A stretch of DNA of 64,000 bases from Nansenia antarctica (taxonomy: Eukaryota; Chordata; Actinopteri; Argentiniformes; Microstomatidae). The DNA is taken from the NCBI GenBank assembly GCA_963989245.1, contig OZ022347.1, positions 1,284,551 through 1,348,550 on the forward strand. Reading direction: 5' to 3'. Positions 29,901-38,459 of this stretch are shown here, in pieces. The first letter of the stretch is position 1. Each line of letters opens with the position of its first letter. Both the position numbers and the translations under genes were made by a program. The notes under the pieces are model-generated. The model did no database searches and was not told the DNA's origin. It saw only the letters and a list, made by a program, of their open reading frames with translations.

Positions 29901-31797
29901 CCGCTTCCATCAGGTCAGCACTTGTCATCTTTGCGATGCTCTCAACTTTGCTGGGATCAGTCAACACACCGTTGTCATTAATTATGTGGCCGAGGAATTT
30001 GACGGATTTCCGGAGAAAAAAACACTTCTTGGGGGCCAATTTCAGGTTATGACCACGCAGTCTACTGAACACCATCTCCAAGCGTTCCAGAGCTGTCCTC
30101 TCATCAGGGGCGTACACCAATAAATCATCCAGATAAACCAGTAAGCTCAGATAGTTCTGGTCTCCGAAAATGCTAGTCATCATACGCATGAAGCTCCCAG
30201 GACTATTACAGAGGCCCTGCGGGAGGCGATTATACTCATACAAGCCCATAGGTGTTGTAAAGGCAGAGTACTTTCTGTCATCCTCGTGTAGTGGCATGTT
30301 ATAAAACCCTGAGGTTAGATCCATAGTACTAAACAAGGAGTTACCTCCAAGTGCAGCTAAGCAGTCGGCCTGGTGAGGGAGAGGGTGAGCATCCTTCAGG
30401 GTCCTCTTGTTCAGCCAGCGAAAGTCTGTACAGATACGGAGATCTCCGTTCTTTTTCCATACAAGAACCAACGGAGATGCATATTCACTGGTTGACTTCC
30501 TGATTATATCTTTCTCCTCCATCTCACTCAGTACTTGGCGCAACTTCTGATACTGACTGGGGGGCACTCGTCTGAATGGGAGCCGGAATGGCCTGTGATC
30601 TGAGAGGTGAATGCGATGTATGAAGCCCTTTGCCTCTCCACAATCCAGGTGATGGCGTGAGAAGATGTCCTTGTAGCGCACAACCAGGTCAGCCATCTTG
30701 CTTCTACACTGTTCAGACACGTCACAGGAGTGTATGTCGAGCCCACTCAATCCCATGTACTTCAGTTCCTCATCAACAGTGCGGGCCGCATTTTCACTGG
30801 ACGGGGTTACTTGACAGCAACTGAGTAGTGGGACCTCAGCAGGTCCGGTCTCATCCATGTCCTCGAGCGCAATGCAGGAGAAGACGTCGGCCAATTTAGC
30901 ATTGCGTCTTACCAAGACGGGCCTGTCGGACGAGTTGATCAGCTTCAATGGAACCCATCCGTCTCCCCACAAAGGAGTAACAACTCTGGCCACCAGAACC
31001 CCTCTTGGAGCTGAGCGACACGATGTGGGCTCTGTCATCACAGCGCTACCAGGAGACACAATAGTGGACTTGGGTAGCTTGCCCCACATCAGGTACTCCC
31101 GACCAGGCTCAAGACACACGGCTGAGTTGCACCTGACTGTGCCTATCTTGTCAGGTATGACGTCACCTCGCCAACGGTTCAGACCAGCGAGCATCGAGAG
31201 AAACTGTTCAGATTCTGGATCGCCAGCAGGACAGGGCGTAGACACAGCCTTCCAGTAGCCATCACATTGCTTATACTGCCGGAGGATATATTTAATAACA
31301 TTGGTGCCTAGTATCAACTCATCATGCTGGCCTTCAACTACCAGAGTGGGAACCATAATCCTACAGCCATACACCTCCATTTCCACGTTGAAAGCTGACT
31401 CAGGCTTGACACGGCGACCACCACAGCCAACAAGCACCACATTTGAACTGAACTGGTTATGCTCTGTAGCAACTCCAACCTCTCTAAGCTTTCCCTCTGC
31501 CGTCTTACTCATTGTACAAGCCATAGACCCACTGTCTAGCATAGCATTTAGAGTCACTGTATTACCAACTGTCACAGGTGTGTAGAAAAGGCTGTCACTA
31601 CCACTAATTGTATGCGTATTCTGATAAACAATATCTTCAGAGTTATCACTTGAGCTTTTGAGAGCTATATACACTGTCTCAGCACTAGATTCGTCCTCAC
31701 AATGGGAGTTTACTTGGCGACCTATACTTTCTCCCTCTGAATACAGGCCACCTAGTTTCCCTGAGGCTGAGGTGCTCGGGACGACCTGGTGGGACAC
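26935..31797 (-). CDS. pol: pol polyprotein of the complete gypsy element
   Basis: An open frame of 1,620 codons in the -1 frame relative to gag. Translation should enter at the slippery site 31755-31761, so the first codons of the frame overlap gag. Protease has DSG at residues 88-90 and LILGTN later. RT has Y555-L-D-D558. RNase H carries STDAS. Integrase has an H-H-C-C zinc motif and the triad D1114, D1173, E1209, again with 35 residues between the last two, followed by a basic C-terminal domain. The last 200 residues are acidic, Ser/Thr-rich and unrecognised. No stop or missing catalytic residue is seen, so the protein is probably functional. The start codon of the frame is not meaningful. 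Confidence 0.93.
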   Translation of the reverse strand: MSHQVVPSTSASGKLGGLYSEGESIGRQVNSHCEDESSAETVYIALKSSSDNSEDIVYQNTHTISGSDSLFYTPVTVGNTVTLNAMLDSGSMACTMSKTAEGKLREVGVATEHNQFSSNVVLVGCGGRRVKPESAFNVEMEVYGCRIMVPTLVVEGQHDELILGTNVIKYILRQYKQCDGYWKAVSTPCPAGDPESEQFLSMLAGLNRWRGDVIPDKIGTVRCNSAVCLEPGREYLMWGKLPKSTIVSPGSAVMTEPTSCRSAPRGVLVARVVTPLWGDGWVPLKLINSSDRPVLVRRNAKLADVFSCIALEDMDETGPAEVPLLSCCQVTPSSENAARTVDEELKYMGLSGLDIHSCDVSEQCRSKMADLVVRYKDIFSRHHLDCGEAKGFIHRIHLSDHRPFRLPFRRVPPSQYQKLRQVLSEMEEKDIIRKSTSEYASPLVLVWKKNGDLRICTDFRWLNKRTLKDAHPLPHQADCLAALGGNSLFSTMDLTSGFYNMPLHEDDRKYSAFTTPMGLYEYNRLPQGLCNSPGSFMRMMTSIFGDQNYLSLLVYLDDLLVYAPDERTALERLEMVFSRLRGHNLKLAPKKCFFLRKSVKFLGHIINDNGVLTDPSKVESIAKMTSADLMEADGVTPSQKRIRSFLGMINYYQHFVPSFSAIAKPLFSLLTGQKRKGKVKQSKQRSQSRKLKVTDWTPETEQAFQKLKTALVETAVLAHPDFSRPFMLSTDASLDGIGAVLSQIQEGEDRARPIAFASKSLSQSQRNYPAHRLEFLALKWSVCDKFSHWLKGHDFTVWTDNNPLTHIMTKPKLDCCEQRWVAKLASYNFDIKYVPGPQNVVADALSRVPFVKQRVSHRLLEEPYKNLLSEVQDVSSASVQDAFRSSNDSGDTPRQAESYAQSVPSPLHVHAQSMEMDEVSVVLQSYDDLWEVGARTRAVAVLHHLPQLVPGGQDSLPAYSEKELRDEQLRDRTLSRVLYYVERHRRPSRRERDKESVTVMRYLKHWEKLVVSNGILYRVSRDQVVKSKRRQYVVPESKKVEVLRGVHDHAGHQGQFRSLGLARQRFFWLNLDRDVRDYVRNCQRCIVSKTVEPAARAPLQSITSTRPLQLVCIDFWSAEDSRNKSVDVLVVTDHFTRMAQAFPCKDQSAKQVARVLWDKFFCVFGFPERIHSDQGASFESQLVSELLRVSGVRKSHTTPYHPMGNGSVERFNRTLGNMIRALEPEAKINWPRRLQTLTFMYNSTAHESTGYAPFYLMFGRTPRLPVDILFRTVLNDPAVVSYDKYVMSLTKDLREAMVIAQEHVIKEQHRHTELYNRRVKGPTIDVGDRVLLANKRERGKRKVADRWESTVYTVVDRNSETHTYRIQDTVTGREKVVHRNLLLLVNFLPVYDTSVISDPVSSLSAVHTSNEPSDMSVSEVEQDSLPGEVSRGTAFESERVDSCPGSEGGEVEDMEYGGRAVRERDVPLTVPEPKDPKGRTLEWVTQLPFPDHSRTEATNTVVFSVSFAPQRVPEQMAEEQMVDQSINSDSRFVVSADDCTDVSGNTNQIDDASDTQRTDTLASVTQCEHPSTVTQVKSKFGRLIKPVDRLIYTMSGQDIIQDTKSNIRAVCGSVFQAFHS

Positions 31798-33302
31798 TCA
31801 ACTTTTGTGTGACCTGGGGCTAAACAGACAAAGCACAGCCTCTCTGACATGCAGTGTGAGATGGTAGTGTGTCTACTGTCATCACAGACTCGGCAGGCCT
31901 TCTCACGGGCGCCACCCTGGTATCTTCCGCCACGAGGAGCACTGTCACGCTGCTGCACTTTCCCCATCATCTGCTCCAGCCTCTCCATAATGCGAGCAAG
32001 AATCCTGTCTTCAGATTGCTGAGTGTTCTGGGCCACAGCAGTCGCGGAGGAGGGGCACGGAAGCTGGCCTAAAGCATGGTCCTGGGAAGGAATGAGGGTA
32101 GAAGGCAGACACTGTGTGTGGTACACTGGACTATGGGCAGGAGCAGGGGGGTACTGGGTGGAACACTGCTCAGACACAGACTGAATCGAAGGCTCTGGAT
32201 GAGACTGCACAGTGTGGAGGGCGGTGGCATGGCTCTTCAATGGCACAGAACTACCGGTCCTGCCAGAGGCTCTCAGCTCTCTCTGGTAATTATCAATCTT
32301 CAACTGTATGTCTCGTGAGCTCCACTCCTCAATAGCCTTGCATTCCAGAATACGGGATAGTCCAGAGTCCGGGCAATGCCTGACAAACATCCGTGCTACC
32401 TCTTCACCTATGTTCTCCATCCTCCTACCTTGTCTGCGAAGGCCCTCACCAGCTACATCAGCTGCTTTGTTGATCCTCAACCAGTAGTCTACAGGGTTCT
32501 CATTGGGTCTGGGTAGAGTGGCATAGAAATCTGACAACGGGAGGCATGATGACACATCACTGAAGTACTTGAGAAGGATATCATAGATGAGATCAGGGTT
32601 CTGCTTCACATCAAGTGTCTGATCGCTACGCAAACCAACCCTCACGACATCCTTTGCCTTACCCATCAGCCTTGCCAGTATCTCCTCAGCCTGTTCATGC
32701 ATTGGACATTTCTGCTTTCTCAGATAAGCTTTAGACATGTCAATCCAGTCCTGGACTGAACACTTATCAGAACTATCACCTCGGAACATTGGTGGTTCCC
32801 TGTCTGATTTTACATTCACAGTAACGCGCGGAACCTCCTGTCTAACAACATTAGGATCAGTTACAGGATCTGGAGGCGATGTGCAGTTGAGGTGTGCACT
32901 GCTCATACTACTTGAGTGAACTACACCAGCTGAAATTAACTTGGTTACAATGGACTCGCCAATCTGAGCACCTAGCTGACCCATCATGTCTGAAAGGTGA
33001 TGAAGAGCTTCAGTGTCATTAACACTGGGTGTGGATGTGGGAGGAGCCTCCCCTGTAAACTGTCCGACAGCAGCACAACCTGGGTCCTGACCTGACCCTG
33101 TGCCTCTACCACTGTCAGTAAACAACTGGGAACACCCCACCTCCCTACTATTGACAGCACTGTCAATGTCAATGTCACTGTCACTGTCAATGTCTATGAC
33201 AGCACTGTCTGCTCTGCTCTGACATGCCCCCCATGCACCCCTCCCCATAGGCAACACTGGACTGGCAAAAATCTCATCATTAAAACCTGGCCTCTGAGCC
33301 AT
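31752..33302 (-). CDS. gag: gag of the complete gypsy element
   Basis: A 516-codon frame with ATG at 33302 (context ACTATGG) and TAG at 31754-31752. It shows an Asp/Ser-rich N-terminus, a helical capsid-like core (about residues 150-320), a Gln/Pro-rich linker, and two C-terminal zinc knuckles: an unusual C-X2-C-X4-H-X5-C followed by a canonical C-X2-C-X4-H-X4-C. The protein packages element RNA into particles (family knowledge). It overlaps pol by 46 nt. Codon use and integrity are like pol, supporting a recent active source. Confidence 0.9.
   Translation of the reverse strand: MAQRPGFNDEIFASPVLPMGRGAWGACQSRADSAVIDIDSDSDIDIDSAVNSREVGCSQLFTDSGRGTGSGQDPGCAAVGQFTGEAPPTSTPSVNDTEALHHLSDMMGQLGAQIGESIVTKLISAGVVHSSSMSSAHLNCTSPPDPVTDPNVVRQEVPRVTVNVKSDREPPMFRGDSSDKCSVQDWIDMSKAYLRKQKCPMHEQAEEILARLMGKAKDVVRVGLRSDQTLDVKQNPDLIYDILLKYFSDVSSCLPLSDFYATLPRPNENPVDYWLRINKAADVAGEGLRRQGRRMENIGEEVARMFVRHCPDSGLSRILECKAIEEWSSRDIQLKIDNYQRELRASGRTGSSVPLKSHATALHTVQSHPEPSIQSVSEQCSTQYPPAPAHSPVYHTQCLPSTLIPSQDHALGQLPCPSSATAVAQNTQQSEDRILARIMERLEQMMGKVQQRDSAPRGGRYQGGAREKACRVCDDSRHTTISHCMSERLCFVCLAPGHTKVECPTRSSRAPQPQGN
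31755..31761 (-). other. Predicted -1 frameshift site GGGAAAC (gag to pol)
   Basis: The minus strand reads CA G GGA AAC TAG in gag phase, so the heptamer sits immediately before the gag stop. A -1 slip gives GGG AAA CTA, which is the pol frame. The phasing is exactly X XXY YYZ. Confidence 0.85.
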
Positions 33303-33562
33303 AGTGGTACAGACTTGCGTTGTGTAATATTACTGAATGAAAAAAAAAATAATAATAATAATGTTTAAAAAAAAATATAAAGTTACAGCAGGACATAAAA
33401 ACCAAAACAATCAAAGCACTTTTTAAACTGATATAATCACAGACCTCAGACTGAATGACCATTTACTATAATACTCTGACCACACTTGATCTATCACACT
33501 AAGACCTGGCATCCACGCAGCATCCACGGAGATCGGCGTTCAGCTGATCTTGAGATCGACGT

Positions 33563-33574
33563 GTCACGGCACCA
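33563..33574 (-). other. Primer-binding site, tRNA-His-like
   Basis: The plus strand GTCACGGCACCA equals the 3' end of vertebrate tRNA-His including CCA (from memory). One base separates it from the 5' LTR start at 33576. The match weakens beyond 12 nt. Confidence 0.7.
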
Positions 33575-33575
33575 G

Positions 33576-34230
33576 TGTAACGATAGTCAAACAGCCAAAC
33601 TTCTTTCAATCAATCCTTTTATTTGACCTGCAGAGAAGACATATAGAACACAATTCTTCTCTGGTCTGCTTGTGAATCCATTAAGATGGCGGCCATGTTC
33701 TGCACCACCGTCTATGTACATTTCACATCAGGACAATTTGTTCACAGAAAGAACACAAACTTCCCTCAAACATTACAAATAACAATTACAAACAACATGT
33801 GGAGCGACATACCTGCAGAGAAGACATATAGAACACAATTCTTCTCTGGTCTGCTTGTGAATCTGCACGTTCAAAACAACATACAATAAATGTTCTGTTT
33901 CACATCATCACAATACATCACATCATCACAATACATGTAAAAACAAACAGCACAGTACTACACCAACACCTTCACCCTACATTACAAGATTCTCCATACA
34001 AACAACAAAACACGAGGAGCATTTCACATCACGCACATACCCATTAAGATGGCGGCCATGTTCTGGCACCACCGCAAGTACGGCAACAAGAGAAGGACAA
34101 AAGAACGTGCAGACCTGCAGTACACCCAAACTCCAAAGGGGGGGCTCCAACAACAACCAGGGCTGCTCAAAGCACGGCGAAACTCATCTACATTCACCAC
34201 AACTAAACATACATTCCCAACTCTGTTACA
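33576..34230 (-). repeat. 5' LTR of the complete gypsy element
   Basis: 655 bp with TGTAAC/GTTACA ends, reading the same as 25940-26594 throughout. AAGATGGCGGC motifs are at 33683-33693 and 34046-34056. Confidence 0.95.
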
Positions 34231-34385
34231 CAAGGCGCCGGCCCGCTCACTGAGAGCAATTTTGGGGTTCAGTGTCTTGCCCAAGGACACCGACATGTGG
34301 CCAGCCGGGGCTCGAACTGCCGATCTGCCAACCTTGTGATCATTAGACGGCGACTCCTCTACCTCCTGAGACACAGCCACCCTGA
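34231..34385 (-). mobile_element. SINE-like repeat, second part
   Basis: Continues the copy begun at 25811: CAAGGCGCCGGCCCGCTCAC, CAGTGTCTTGCCCAAGGACA and an A/B-box-like end (GCTCGAACTGC; CCTCCTGAGACACAGCCA). It matches 55813-55985 and, inverted, 63113-63250. Confidence 0.85.
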
Positions 34386-35578
34386 AAGCTAGAGAAAGCT
34401 TAGCCTGAAGCATAGCCTGTTTAATAACACGATCTAATATTGTATTATTATTTCCAAACACTATGTGCATGTTTTGGGTACAGTTTGTATTACTTGGGTA
34501 TACTGTATATAGTTAGGGCACATTTCTGACTCCATTCACCACCAGTCAGTAGGAAGGAAGCAGCATATCGTTAGCCTCATAGCATAATTGCCATAAAAGT
34601 CATATTTTGGCCAACAAATGTAGATATCTGCCTAACTCTCCTCTCCTAACACTGCTGATTCACTGGGCATTATTGCCTCTATGACATCAGGCTATCAGAA
34701 TGCTCGTTACATTCCAAAATCACTACCTGCCCAAGTCATCTCTTTGACAGAGGCATGTTTGACACGACATACAAAGATGGCTCGGCTGACCACAAGTGAA
34801 GCACGACTTAGGTGATTATGCTACGAGGCTAACGATATTCACCTAGAATTGCCTGAATCACCAGACAACATGTGTGTCATGTCCAGTAGGACTAATGGAC
34901 TAGGCCTCCCCGGTGTAATACACACATCACACCCCAGGTGGCACTGTGGGAGCATAGAACAGATTGAGGAAAGTGTGGACAGGCTGAAAAGTGAAAAATG
35001 AAAAATGAAAAATGACAAATGAATGCATTTCACTGGAAAAGCCTTTGGGAGACAGCAACTATCCTCCCCTTCAGCAAAATATTTCAAACCCCTATTAACA
35101 TTACAGCTGCCACAAGAGAGAGCAAATAAATAAAAACAACAATGAAAATGACATTACACATTATCGAATCAAACCCCTCTAGGGGGAAGCAGAACCCCAA
35201 ACTTGAGATGTCTTTTTCCTGTGAAAGACGAGTGCCCTTGATAGCCTGCCCCAGGGGGAGAGGGGGACCAGAAACGGTTCATTAAATCAATTTCCCACAG
35301 AACAGAAAGGGTCACTGCCATTCAGAACTGGAGTTTTTCAGGTACCCACAAATAGAACCGAAGCGATATTTCATTCGTTTTTCATTCTGACACCCCACAT
35401 CCCCTGTTGTTATTAACGCTTGCCTGGCTCTTGACAAGGCAACAAGAAGAGAGACCGACCACACACGGTTGACAATAATAGAATATTTAATAAATAAAAT
35501 TATGTATTAACTAACAGAAATGTTGGATGGAAAAAAAAAAAATAATAATAATATAGTGACATAACAAAAAACGGATTG
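34386..35578. other. Unassigned DNA between two LTR elements
   Basis: No convincing gene or repeat with visible ends. Short open frames only. A short A-rich (GAAAAAT)n-like stretch is at about 34985-35020. Confidence 0.4.
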
Positions 35579-35582
35579 CTGG

Positions 35583-35923
35583 TGTCGTGTATTCTTATTG
35601 GTTACGAATCAAACAACAGCTAGTGAGTTTAAGATGATTTAATCCGAGTTACAAACAGATTTATACATACACGTGTTTAAGCTGGGGCCTGGTGACAAAA
35701 AGAGGCCGCTTCCTCCCTTCCTCGCTGGTTTTCCCTAGTTTCCTAGATCCCTCCCTCTTATGCAAATACAGTCACAGGTCATAGCCTATCACCTTATCCA
35801 GATGGCCATGAGGGCCGTCCCCTGTGATGTCACCACAGCCCCAAGTCCGAGGGGCTGGTCAGATTACAAGAACCATTGCACAACACTAGAAAATAGGATA
35901 TATATAGTAGAAAATATACGACA
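35583..35923 (-). repeat. 3' LTR of the ERV derivative
   Basis: Begins TGTCGT and ends ACGACA. It contains ATTTGCAT (octamer-like) and TATAAAT on the minus strand, plausible U3 promoter elements. Confidence 0.93.
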
Positions 35924-35936
35924 CATCCCCCCTCGG
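35924..35936 (-). other. Polypurine tract of the ERV derivative
   Basis: The minus strand reads CCGAGGGGGGATG immediately before the 3' LTR. Confidence 0.7.
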
Positions 35937-36581
35937 ACCACCCAGAGGGTGTTCCGAAACTAAACTACCATAAAACAAAAACAAAAACACAAAACCCCAC
36001 AAAACATCCCAAAATTTTTATTTTTTTTTTTTTTTTTAAATAAAATTAAAAATTAAAAAATAAACAACAACAGACAGAAAAACTACACCAACACACAACA
36101 CAAGAAGCACAATAACACAGACCAACCCAGGACCAGTATTAGGAACCAAAGATATCATAAACAAAAAATAGAAAACAACCAATAATAAAAAGAATTTTGA
36201 AAATAACAATCACAATTAAACTAAACACAGTTTATCATGCACAAATCAATACAGAAACTTCCAACGACCGATGTTTTCTTTGTCCTTGAAGCGTCGGGGT
36301 CAGAGGTTACTAGCACTTGTACCCAGTTGGAGAACAGCCTTTACCGCTGTCTCAGATTGATAACACTTCCATAGTCAGGAGCTTTCCATTTTCGTTGCGC
36401 TAGGAACAGAACCTCTCTCCTAGCTTTGTATAACCACCACATCACTTCTCAACTGACCTCAATCACACGATATAGAAACAAACAAACAATACACAAATAA
36501 TGACATTCAGTTATCATAACACATAATTCTCTAACAGTAAGCACAGGACAAAGGGAATGCATTAATGCATAGATCTTCACC
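35937..36581 (-). other. ERV derivative, non-coding 3' region
   Basis: A-rich on the plus strand, with a poly-T run near 36016. No env-like frame is present. Confidence 0.5.
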
Positions 36582-38456
36582 TCAGGTGAGGACTAGTCTT
36601 CTGAAAAGTTCATTAACGTGGACTGAGTGACTGATTTTCCAAAAACAGTCAATGAGGCCCTGCCTCCTAAGAAAGTCAAAAATCATGTCTGCTATAATAG
36701 GTGCGCCTATCTTAGCAAAGTAAGTTTCCCATGCCCCTAAGACCGTTTCCAGCCATGCTATCATCTGCTGTCCATTCCCGTCGTTCCCTTTGATCTGCTG
36801 CTTCACTACCCTATTCATAGTCTTTAATCTTTTCCTAACTGGTCGTCGTCCGTCAGTGTCATTGAGGTTCAGGCAACCGCCTGGTCCCCTCCCACGCTGA
36901 TCAAGGTCTGGGGAGTCGCCCTCAGCATCATCTGAAGCATGGTGCAGGCACTCGCCAGCATCCCCAGTAGCACAGGTGTCCAGGCTTTGGACACCCCCAG
37001 GCTGGACCTCCAGACTGTCAACACTCTCTGCTTCGTTGGTTTCTGGTTCATTGGCATCTGGACAGCTTTCCACTGTCCCCTCGGTTTCAGGCACTGCCGG
37101 TAATGTCACTGGCTGTAACACTGGCATTGCCACTGGCTCTGGCAACACCACAGCATCTCCTCGTAGCTCCTCCTTCTCAGGTTCTCTGGGGACCTCGGCA
37201 CCTGTTGGCACAACATCCTGCCTACTCTGTACATCCACCCCCCTGTCCACCACCCGTGGCCCTATTGGGGTAGGGATATGCCCAGACACCACTGGTGTAC
37301 CCACTCTGATGTTGTTTCTCCAACAGACCCCACATTGACCTAAAGCATGGTCAATCTGTTCCATCAAATATGGACTCCAAAACCCATATTTCTTGGTGAT
37401 CTTGCGTCTTACCTCCCCCCTAGCCACATGTGCTAATCCATGGGCTTCCTGTATTAACATGCCTAATAAATCTGAGGGTGCTACAACCAACCCCTCATGA
37501 TTCCTCCATAGACCTGTGTCATCCTGACTTGCCCCCCTTGCTAGCCAAACGCTCTTGTCTAACGTAGTTACTCTACTCTGTAACATCAATAAATCCTCAA
37601 GTGTGACCATGCCCTGTAATTGCTTTTCATGTGTGACCAGAAGACCTTTACCTGCCTTGTCTGCTCCTGTAATGGCTTTGGCTGCATCTTCTGCAGCCCT
37701 GTTACCTTGTGTGACATGTGATGAGTCAGACCTGTGTGTGGCACACTTCACTATAGCTAATTCCTTTGGCTTCATCATGGCTTGTAACAGCTTCATGATC
37801 TGTGCGTGATGCTGTATAGGCGTACCATCAGTTCTCTTAAAACCCCGCCCCCTCCATACAGCTCCATTAAAATGACAAACATTATGTGCATAGGCAGAGT
37901 CGGTGTACACTGTCACTCTCCGTCCGGTTCCCAAGTTGCATGCTTCTGTGAGGGCAATCAATTCAGCCAACTGAGCCGAGCAAGGCTGAGGAACTGCCTC
38001 AGCCTGTTCTACAATAAACTTTGAATTTTGTGCTTTAACTAAGGAATACCCAGCGCACAAAGTTTCTCCTACCCCGTAACAAGACCCATCAACCCAATAT
38101 TCTATATCAGCTCCCTTTAAAGGCAAAGCTTGTAGGTCTGTTCTATGCTTAATCACTTTGGCTGTCGATGGAACCTGAGCACCGCTGTCAGGTGTGCATT
38201 TTACTGTACAGTTCAATTGGCATAGAGCATCTCTCCCTAGCAGCCCTGTTGGCGTGTGTTCTGACACAAGTGTTGACAGAGTTGCTCTCTGTCCCTTGTA
38301 CTCTAAGCCTACAAGCTCAGTTGTAGGAATCAGCTGTTTAATTCCCTCAAATCCGATTGTCTTCACATATTCTCTAGACATAGGGAGGTGCGTGGCGCCT
38401 TCAGGCTTCTGTGTCACCACCAGCTGGCACCTCCCACTCGGATCTTCCGGGCACCC
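36582..38456 (-). CDS. pol: Internally deleted pro-pol frame of the ERV derivative
   Basis: It continues in the same frame after the gag UAG and runs without a stop to 36582. Numbering from the GTG at 38420, residues 8-70 look like a retroviral protease body ending LLGRDAL, but the position of the catalytic DTGA reads PEGA. Within 45 residues it reaches RNase H, whose acidic residues D111, E153, D174 and D244 are all present. An integrase zinc domain follows (H326, H330, C362, C365). Then the core is missing and about 210 Pro/Glu/Asp-rich residues without recognised homology complete the frame. RT is absent. An intact frame despite these deletions suggests the deletion form itself has been propagated. 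The parts are described as found; nothing is reconstructed. Confidence 0.82.
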   Translation of the reverse strand, partial: GCPEDPSGRCQLVVTQKPEGATHLPMSREYVKTIGFEGIKQLIPTTELVGLEYKGQRATLSTLVSEHTPTGLLGRDALCQLNCTVKCTPDSGAQVPSTAKVIKHRTDLQALPLKGADIEYWVDGSCYGVGETLCAGYSLVKAQNSKFIVEQAEAVPQPCSAQLAELIALTEACNLGTGRRVTVYTDSAYAHNVCHFNGAVWRGRGFKRTDGTPIQHHAQIMKLLQAMMKPKELAIVKCATHRSDSSHVTQGNRAAEDAAKAITGADKAGKGLLVTHEKQLQGMVTLEDLLMLQSRVTTLDKSVWLARGASQDDTGLWRNHEGLVVAPSDLLGMLIQEAHGLAHVARGEVRRKITKKYGFWSPYLMEQIDHALGQCGVCWRNNIRVGTPVVSGHIPTPIGPRVVDRGVDVQSRQDVVPTGAEVPREPEKEELRGDAVVLPEPVAMPVLQPVTLPAVPETEGTVESCPDANEPETNEAESVDSLEVQPGGVQSLDTCATGDAGECLHHASDDAEGDSPDLDQRGRGPGGCLNLNDTDGRRPVRKRLKTMNRVVKQQIKGNDGNGQQMIAWLETVLGAWETYFAKIGAPIIADMIFDFLRRQGLIDCFWKISHSVHVNELFRRLVLT

Positions 38457-38459
38457 CTA
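38457..38459 (-). other. Amber stop between gag and pol, candidate readthrough site
   Basis: Gag ends with TAG followed by GGG, and the next 624 codons are open in the same frame. This is the gammaretrovirus-type arrangement in which a fraction of ribosomes read UAG as an amino acid. Confidence 0.7.

Larger units (their letters stand above)
25940..34230 (-). mobile_element. Complete Ty3/gypsy LTR retrotransposon, minus strand
   Basis: Two LTRs of 655 bp, which I read as identical, flank gag and pol in an 8.29-kb unit. The 4-bp target duplication is CAAG (25936-25939 and 34231-34234). A primer site matching tRNA-His 3' end lies at 33563-33574, and a purine tract (AGGGGAGGTGGG on the minus strand) adjoins the 3' LTR. 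Both frames are uninterrupted and joined by a GGGAAAC slippery site. Identical LTRs and full coding capacity indicate recent insertion and possible activity. The clade is not assigned. Confidence 0.93.

Noticed and set aside
36582..37200. env remnant at the end of the deleted pol frame
   Set aside because: The acidic Pro/Glu-rich stretch and final helix show no surface-transmembrane layout, fusion peptide or CX6CC-type motif that I can see.
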